Positions 59,297 through 64,000 of a stretch of 64,000 nt of DNA are shown here, in pieces. Made by a program: the position numbers and the translations under genes. Numbering within the stretch: position 1 is the stretch's first letter; every line of letters begins with the position of its first letter. The stretch is taken from NCBI RefSeq assembly GCF_001425705.1, contig NZ_LMDC01000001.1, positions 682,001-746,000 of the forward strand, in the 5' to 3' direction. The notes beneath the pieces are model-generated. The model saw only the letters and a program-made list of their open reading frames with translations, had not been told where the DNA came from and searched no databases. Source of the DNA: Pelomonas sp. Root1217. GTDB taxonomy: Bacteria > Pseudomonadota > Gammaproteobacteria > Burkholderiales > Burkholderiaceae_C.

Positions 59297-62227
59297 ATGC
59301 TCAAGCTGCTCGGAGTGCCGGCCTGGCAGGCCGGTGCCGCCGAAACACCGCTGCCCGCCACGTTGCCGGGTTGCCTGCTGATCCACCTGGCCTGCGCAGG
59401 CCAATGGGTGGAGCGCGGCCAGCTCGCCGCGCTGTTCTGGCCGGATGCCGAGCGCGAGCAGGCCCGCCACCATTTGCGCATCAACCTGCATCGCCTGCGC
59501 CAGCTGCTGGCGGGCTTCGGCCAGTCAGATGCGCTGGTGGCCGAGCGCCAGCGCGTCTGCCTGCAACTGCCCCACGATCTGGCGCTGCTGGAGATGGCCT
59601 GCGCCGAGGCCGATGGCGCCGAACTGCTGGCGCGACCGGCCGCGGGCTGGCTGCAGGGCTTCCGGTTTTCCGGCTTCGACGAGTTCTGGTGTTGGGCCGA
59701 CGAACATGGCGCCGTGCTGCAGCGCCGCTGGGACGACGCCGCCGCCCGTGCGCTGCGGCGCGCCGGCAGCGCCGCCTGGCAGGCGCCGTTGCGGGCGCTG
59801 CTGGAACAGGGCGGGGCGCCAGTGCCGGCGGCCGACGAGGTGCTGTGCGGCCGGGCCGACTGGCTGGGCCAGGTCCGCCGCGACACTGCACCGGCCCTGG
59901 TGCTGATGGGCGAGGCCGGCGTGGGCAAGACCAGCGTGCTGAAGGCGGCTTTCCCGGGCGCGCCGCTGCTGCAGGGCCGCGAGGGGCTGGCGCAGATGCC
60001 TTACCGCCCCGTCGTCGAGCTGCTGCTGCCGCGCCTGGACACGCTGCGCGCGCTGCTGCGCCAACCCGAGCGCGGCCTGGCCGCCTACCGACTGGACCTG
60101 GCGCGGCTGCTGCCGGAATTGGCCGTCGACGAAGCCCTGCCGCCGCTGGACGCGCTGAGCGCGCGCGCCCGCCTGCTGGAAGCGCTGGCGCGTGTGCTGG
60201 AGGCCCTGGGCCCGGTGCTGCTGGTCGACGATCTGCAATGGGTGGACGCGGCCAGCCTAGAGCTGTTGGCCCTGTTGAGCCACCGCGGCCGGCTGCGCTG
60301 GCGCGCCGCCGCCCGGGGTGAGGAGCTGGCGCCCGAACATCGTCAATGGCTGGCCCGGCAGCAGGATCTGCGCTGCCTGGCCTTGCCGGGACTGGCGCTG
60401 GAGGCCGTCGAGCAACTGCTGGACCGCGCCGGCCAGAGCGCTGCCGACGCGCCCGTGCTGCTGGCGGCCAGCCACGGCAATGCCTTCGTGCTGGGCGAGC
60501 TGCTGCGGGCGCGGGCCGAAGGGCTGGCCGTGTCGCCGCGCGTGTCCGAGTTGCTGCTGCGGCGCTGGCAGGCCCTGAGCCCCGCGGCCCACGGCCTCAT
60601 CGGCGCCGCGGCCGTGCTGGCGCGGCCGTTGCCGCTGGCGGTGCTGGGCGCCGTCGCCGCCGTGCCCGATGCGGAGCTGCTGCCCGCGGCGCGGCAGGCC
60701 CTGCAGGCCGCGCTGTTGCGCGAGGAGCCGGACGGCGCCTTGCAATGCCGCCACGACCTGGTGCGCGAGGCGGTTCTTGCCGTGCTGCCGGCCTTCGAAG
60801 CGCAGTCGCTGCGCCAGCGCGGCGCGCTGGCCTTGGGCGCTCGTGCCGAAGGGGCCGCCGAACCCCTGGCCGTCGCGGCGCTGTGGGAGGCCGCCGGCGA
60901 GGCGCAGACGGCGCTGGCCTGGCTGCACCGTGGCGCGGCCCAGCAGAAGCTGCGCGGCCGCTACGACGAAGCTGAGGCGCTGTGGCAGCGCATCGCCACC
61001 GAGTCACGCGAGCCAGCCCTGGCATTGCAGGCGCGGCTGAGCCTGGCCGAATGCGCGCTGCTGCATGACCTGCCTGCCGGTCGCCAGGCGCTGCAGCAGG
61101 TGCTGGAGCTGGTCGGTGCGGTGGCGGACCCGGCGCAACGTGAGCAGATCGAGGGGCAGGCGCTGTCCGGCCTGGTCGACAACGCCGTGTTCTCCGGTGA
61201 CCTGGCACACGCGGCAGCATTGGCCGATCGCCTGCGCCCGCTGTTGCCGCGCCTGGCGCTGGCCGAGCGCTGCAATGCCTGCGAGGTGCTCATCGAGCTG
61301 GCCATGCGAGAGTCCGACATTCCGGCCGCCTGGGCATTGCTGGGCCAATTGCGGCAACTCGCACCGGCGCGACCCTCGCTGCTGAGCTACGAAGGCCAGA
61401 TCCATTGGTTCGGCGGCCAGGTGCGGGCCGCGCGCGATGCCTTCGAGTTGCTGCTGGAGCACCACCCCGACTTCTGCCGCGGCCTGACCATCGAGAGCGA
61501 CCTCGGGGTCATGCTGCAGGCGCTGGGCGAGCTGGAGCGTGCCGAGCAGATGGCGCGGCGCAGCCTGCTGAGTTGGCAGGGCGTGGCGCACACGGAGACC
61601 TTGTCGCTGCTGATGCTGGGCCTCACGCTGACCAGCGCCGGTCGCTACGGCGAAGCGCGCGGCGTGCTGGATCGCGCGCTGGAACTGGGTCGTGCCCAGG
61701 GCTCGGCGCTGTTCGAGGCCGAGGCGCTGACGCGGCGCGCGAGGCTGTATTGGCAGAGCGGCTGCCTCGATCTCGCCGAGGGCGACCTGGCCCTCGCCGA
61801 GCCGCTTCTGGCCGGCAGCCGCGATCCTCTGCGCGTGTCGCACCTGGCCTGGCTGCGCGGCCTGCTGCGCGAGGCACGGGGATTGGCGCCCGACCCTGCG
61901 TTGGCCGAGCGCGTGCGCGGGCTGCTGCCGCGCAGCCAGCACCCGCTGCTGTTGATCCGCCTCGCGCGGCTGGACCTGCTGGCCGGCGATGCGGCCGCGG
62001 CGGCGCGCCAGGTGGCGGTTGCACGCGACGCCGGCCTGCTGGAGCCGTTGGCCGAGGGCCTGCTGCTGCAGGCCGGCAGGCTGCCGACGCCCGAGGCCCG
62101 GCCGCTGCTGCTGGAGGCGGTGGAGCTGTCGCAGCGCCGCGGCTTTGCCGAGCTGCTGCGGCGCGCCGATGCAGCGCTGCAAGACCTGGCCGCGCCGGCC
62201 GGGGCTGGCCTCAGCGCGGCCGGCTGA
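59297..62227 (+). CDS. SARP-type ATP-dependent transcriptional regulator
   Basis: 976 residues. Residues 1-80 form an OmpR/SARP-like winged helix (ERGQLAALFWPDAEREQARH; HLRINLHRLRQLL), followed by a bacterial transcriptional activator-like helical part. A STAND-type ATPase spans about 190-450, with Walker A GEAGVGKTS at 205 and Walker B LLVDDLQWVDAASLELL. Residues 500-960 are TPR-like repeats. This resembles AfsR/MalT-like large regulators. Its position directly after one PEP-CTERM gene and between two paralogous ones suggests it controls them. The C-terminal 17 bases overlap the convergent PEP-CTERM gene. The start has only a weak ribosome site. Confidence 0.85.
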   Translation: MLKLLGVPAWQAGAAETPLPATLPGCLLIHLACAGQWVERGQLAALFWPDAEREQARHHLRINLHRLRQLLAGFGQSDALVAERQRVCLQLPHDLALLEMACAEADGAELLARPAAGWLQGFRFSGFDEFWCWADEHGAVLQRRWDDAAARALRRAGSAAWQAPLRALLEQGGAPVPAADEVLCGRADWLGQVRRDTAPALVLMGEAGVGKTSVLKAAFPGAPLLQGREGLAQMPYRPVVELLLPRLDTLRALLRQPERGLAAYRLDLARLLPELAVDEALPPLDALSARARLLEALARVLEALGPVLLVDDLQWVDAASLELLALLSHRGRLRWRAAARGEELAPEHRQWLARQQDLRCLALPGLALEAVEQLLDRAGQSAADAPVLLAASHGNAFVLGELLRARAEGLAVSPRVSELLLRRWQALSPAAHGLIGAAAVLARPLPLAVLGAVAAVPDAELLPAARQALQAALLREEPDGALQCRHDLVREAVLAVLPAFEAQSLRQRGALALGARAEGAAEPLAVAALWEAAGEAQTALAWLHRGAAQQKLRGRYDEAEALWQRIATESREPALALQARLSLAECALLHDLPAGRQALQQVLELVGAVADPAQREQIEGQALSGLVDNAVFSGDLAHAAALADRLRPLLPRLALAERCNACEVLIELAMRESDIPAAWALLGQLRQLAPARPSLLSYEGQIHWFGGQVRAARDAFELLLEHHPDFCRGLTIESDLGVMLQALGELERAEQMARRSLLSWQGVAHTETLSLLMLGLTLTSAGRYGEARGVLDRALELGRAQGSALFEAEALTRRARLYWQSGCLDLAEGDLALAEPLLAGSRDPLRVSHLAWLRGLLREARGLAPDPALAERVRGLLPRSQHPLLLIRLARLDLLAGDAAAAARQVAVARDAGLLEPLAEGLLLQAGRLPTPEARPLLLEAVELSQRRGFAELLRRADAALQDLAAPAGAGLSAAG

Positions 62228-62762
62228 GCCGTCCGCGCCGCACCGCGAACAAGGCCAGGCCACCGAGCAGCAGGGCAGCGCTGGCCGGCTCGGGCACCGG
62301 GGCCGCCACCAGATTGATCTGGAAGTAGGCGTCCGCGCCTGCGTGCAGGCCGCGCATGTCCACCTTCAGCTCGTGCGCGCCGAAGCTGACGCGCGAAGCG
62401 TCCAGGCCGGAGATGTTGGTGGCGACCGTCACGCCCTGGATCGCCGTGTCATCGCCGTAGAGCGATGTGAACTGGAAGCGGTTCTGCTTGACGTCGAGGA
62501 AGTCGGCCCCGCTGGCACCGTAGGAGAAGCGGATGGCGTTGTCGCTGATGTCCAGGCTCTGTGCCGACGACAGCACGCCGCAGTAGTTCGCACCGCCGGA
62601 GCAGCTCAGCTCGGTGCCAGCGGTCACCATCACCTTGTCCAGCGTGTTTTCCGTCTGCGGCCCGTTGACCACGTGGTAATGCACGTTCACCGTCGAATCG
62701 AGCAGGCCCGACGCGCTGGCCAAGGTCGGCAGCAGGGCGGCCGCTGCGAGCAACTTCATCAT
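62211..62762 (-). CDS. PEP-CTERM sorting-domain protein (paralog B)
   Basis: 183 residues. Signal peptide LLAAAALLPTLASASGLL; body with ELSCSGGANYC and TNISGLDASRVSFGAHELKV; C-terminal APVPEPASAALLLGGLALFA followed by VRRGRLSRPR. Paralog of the gene at 57836, with the same promoter motif. Its basic tail is longer because the 3' end runs 17 bases into the convergent SARP gene. A CTGGAGA site precedes the double ATG. Confidence 0.93.
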   Translation of the reverse strand: MMKLLAAAALLPTLASASGLLDSTVNVHYHVVNGPQTENTLDKVMVTAGTELSCSGGANYCGVLSSAQSLDISDNAIRFSYGASGADFLDVKQNRFQFTSLYGDDTAIQGVTVATNISGLDASRVSFGAHELKVDMRGLHAGADAYFQINLVAAPVPEPASAALLLGGLALFAVRRGRLSRPR

Positions 62763-62784
62763 GTGGGTCTCCAGGAGGAATGGG

Positions 62785-62827
62785 CGGCGCAGTCTAGGCA
62801 GCCGCCCGGCCCCCTTCGGATCCCTAG
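62785..62827 (-). promoter_or_regulatory. CTAG motif upstream of PEP-CTERM paralog B
   Basis: CGGCGCAGTCTAGG at 62785-62798 and CCCTAG at 62822-62827 repeat the arrangement at 58398-58438, with the two CTAG cores separated by nearly the same distance. The second half-site overlaps the stop codon of mfd. Confidence 0.55.
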
Positions 62828-64000
62828 CTTTGCTTCAAAGGTTGCCCAAGTAACCGCAAAACCTCTCTCACCGCCTGAGCGCGGTCCTGTGGGCTGCTGA
62901 GCATTTTTTCAATCCGCAGCTTCTCGTTGCCGACCAGCTTGATGTTGCGGTTCTTCTGCACCAGCTCGATGACGCGCATCGGGTCGATGGGCGGGTTGGG
63001 GCGGAAGTTGATGTTGATCAACGTCGGTGCCGCGTCGATCTTGCTGACGCCGTAGGGCTTGGCCAGCACGCGCAGGCGGTGGGTGTCGAACAGCGTCTGG
63101 CCCTGCGTGGGCAGCTTGCCGAAGCGGTCGGTGATTTCCTCCAACATCGCGTCGATCTGCTCGTTCTTCTCGGCCGTGGCCAGGCGCTTGTAGAGGGACA
63201 GGCGCACCTGCACGTCGCCGCAATAGGCATCGGGCAGCAGGGCGGGCGCGTGCAGGTTGATCTCGGTGGTGGCGGCAAAGGGCGACAGCAAGTCGGGCTC
63301 GCGGCCGGCCTTCAACGACCGCACGGCTTCGCTGAGCATGTCGTTGTAGAGCTGGAAGCCCACCTCCATCATGTTGCCGCTCTGGTGCTCGCCCAGCATC
63401 TCGCCGGCGCCGCGGATCTCCAGGTCGTGCATGGCGAGATAGAAGCCCGAGCCGAGTTCCTCCATGGCCTGGATGGCGTCCAGGCGCTGCAGGGCCTGCT
63501 TGGTCAGGCCCTGCATGTCCGGCACCATCAGGTAGGCATAGGCCTGGTGGTGACTGCGGCCGACGCGGCCGCGCAGCTGGTGCAGCTGGGCCAGGCCGAA
63601 CTTGTCGGCACGGGCAATGATGATGGTGTTGGCGCTCGGCACGTCGATGCCGGTCTCGATGATGGTCGAGCACAGCAGCAGGTTGTGCTTGCCGGCGACG
63701 AACTCGCGCATGACGCGCTCCAGCTCGCGCTCGGGCATCTGGCCGTGGGCGATGACGATGCGCGCCTCGGGCACCAGCTCCTCGAGCTTCTGGCGCCGGT
63801 TCTCGATGGTCTCGACCTCGTTGTGCAGGAAGTAGACCTGGCCGCCGCGCTTCAACTCCCGCAGCACGGCCTCGCGGATGGTGCCGCTGCTCTCGGCTCG
63901 CACGAAGGTCTTGATGGCCAGGCGGCGCTGCGGCGCGGTGGCGATGACCGACAGGTCGCGCAGGCCTTCCAGCGCCATGCCCAGGGTGCGCGGGATGGGT
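62824..64000 (-). CDS. mfd: Transcription-repair coupling factor (3' part; 5' end beyond window)
   Basis: The C-terminal 391 codons of Mfd run off the right edge. Visible parts are the second half of the RecG-like translocase (LCSTIIETGIDVPSANTIII; QLHQLRGRVGRSHHQAYAYL; DLEIRGAGEMLGEHQSGNMM) and the C-terminal TRCF domain (DAYCGDVQVRLSLYKRLATA). Mfd removes RNA polymerase stalled at lesions and recruits UvrA. The stop codon TAG is embedded in the CTAG promoter motif of the next gene. Confidence 0.97.
   Translation of the reverse strand, partial: PIPRTLGMALEGLRDLSVIATAPQRRLAIKTFVRAESSGTIREAVLRELKRGGQVYFLHNEVETIENRRQKLEELVPEARIVIAHGQMPERELERVMREFVAGKHNLLLCSTIIETGIDVPSANTIIIARADKFGLAQLHQLRGRVGRSHHQAYAYLMVPDMQGLTKQALQRLDAIQAMEELGSGFYLAMHDLEIRGAGEMLGEHQSGNMMEVGFQLYNDMLSEAVRSLKAGREPDLLSPFAATTEINLHAPALLPDAYCGDVQVRLSLYKRLATAEKNEQIDAMLEEITDRFGKLPTQGQTLFDTHRLRVLAKPYGVSKIDAAPTLININFRPNPPIDPMRVIELVQKNRNIKLVGNEKLRIEKMLSSPQDRAQAVREVLRLLGQPLKQS

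Noticed and set aside
1-64000. tRNA genes, rRNA, CRISPR arrays, insertion sequences, prophage or integrase
   Set aside because: None was recognised on either strand by reading; a covariance or profile search would be needed to exclude a missed tRNA.

Overview
The window is GC-rich bacterial chromosome with dense genes, short intergenic gaps and conserved blocks (dnaX-ybaB-recR; mltD-gloB-methyltransferase-rnhA; argA; hrpA; mfd; serB). Six PEP-CTERM proteins, an H-NS-like protein with the betaproteobacterial C-terminal motif, a SirB2 protein and many Burkholderiales-style families point to a Burkholderiales betaproteobacterium, most likely in the Roseateles/Mitsuaria/Rubrivivax neighbourhood. 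The placement is inferred from families and intergenic repeats, not from a search. No rRNA, tRNA, CRISPR array, integrase or intact insertion sequence was recognised.

Layout. 1-4.3 kb: a membrane PAS sensor cut by the left edge, an H-NS-like gene, yggX with a scar of a second yggX copy, and argA. 4.3-15 kb: a VOC protein, hrpA, a tandem pseudokinase-HDOD and kinase-HDOD-GAF pair, a DUF4398 lipoprotein with an OmpA lipoprotein, a small exported protein and the SRP RNA gene. 15-23.6 kb: SirB2 and a divergent PurM-like protein, then dnaX-ybaB-recR, a MAPEG protein and the mltD/gloB//methyltransferase-rnhA block. 23.6-39 kb: an amidohydrolase coupled to a peptide-binding protein, dcd, a cupin-ECF sigma-bicupin operon, an S46 peptidase, YceI, envelope proteins and a ThDP enzyme.

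39.6-51.1 kb is the most distinctive part. It holds a 2,496-residue secreted repeat protein (alpha-toroid repeats, Ig/carboxypeptidase-regulatory-like repeats, FG-GAP propeller, CARDB-like domains), then a 1,084-residue protein with a transglutaminase-like fold that lacks the catalytic Cys. That second protein ends in an AT-rich, hydrophobic segment and overlaps a 60-residue two-helix membrane gene. I read this as a candidate polymorphic-toxin-like system with its immunity gene.

51.4-64 kb: an S4 RNA-binding protein; a pectate lyase lipoprotein whose signal-peptide start is interrupted in frame by a 268-bp nested palindrome; a PEP-CTERM/surface cluster with a SARP-type ATPase regulator and two paralogous PEP-CTERM genes that share a CTAG-containing promoter motif; serB; and the 3' part of mfd.

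Two repeat families deserve attention. A roughly 220-bp intergenic repeat occurs three times, each time right after a stop codon and in the same orientation relative to that gene. The 268-bp cloverleaf-like palindrome lies inside the pectate lyase gene.
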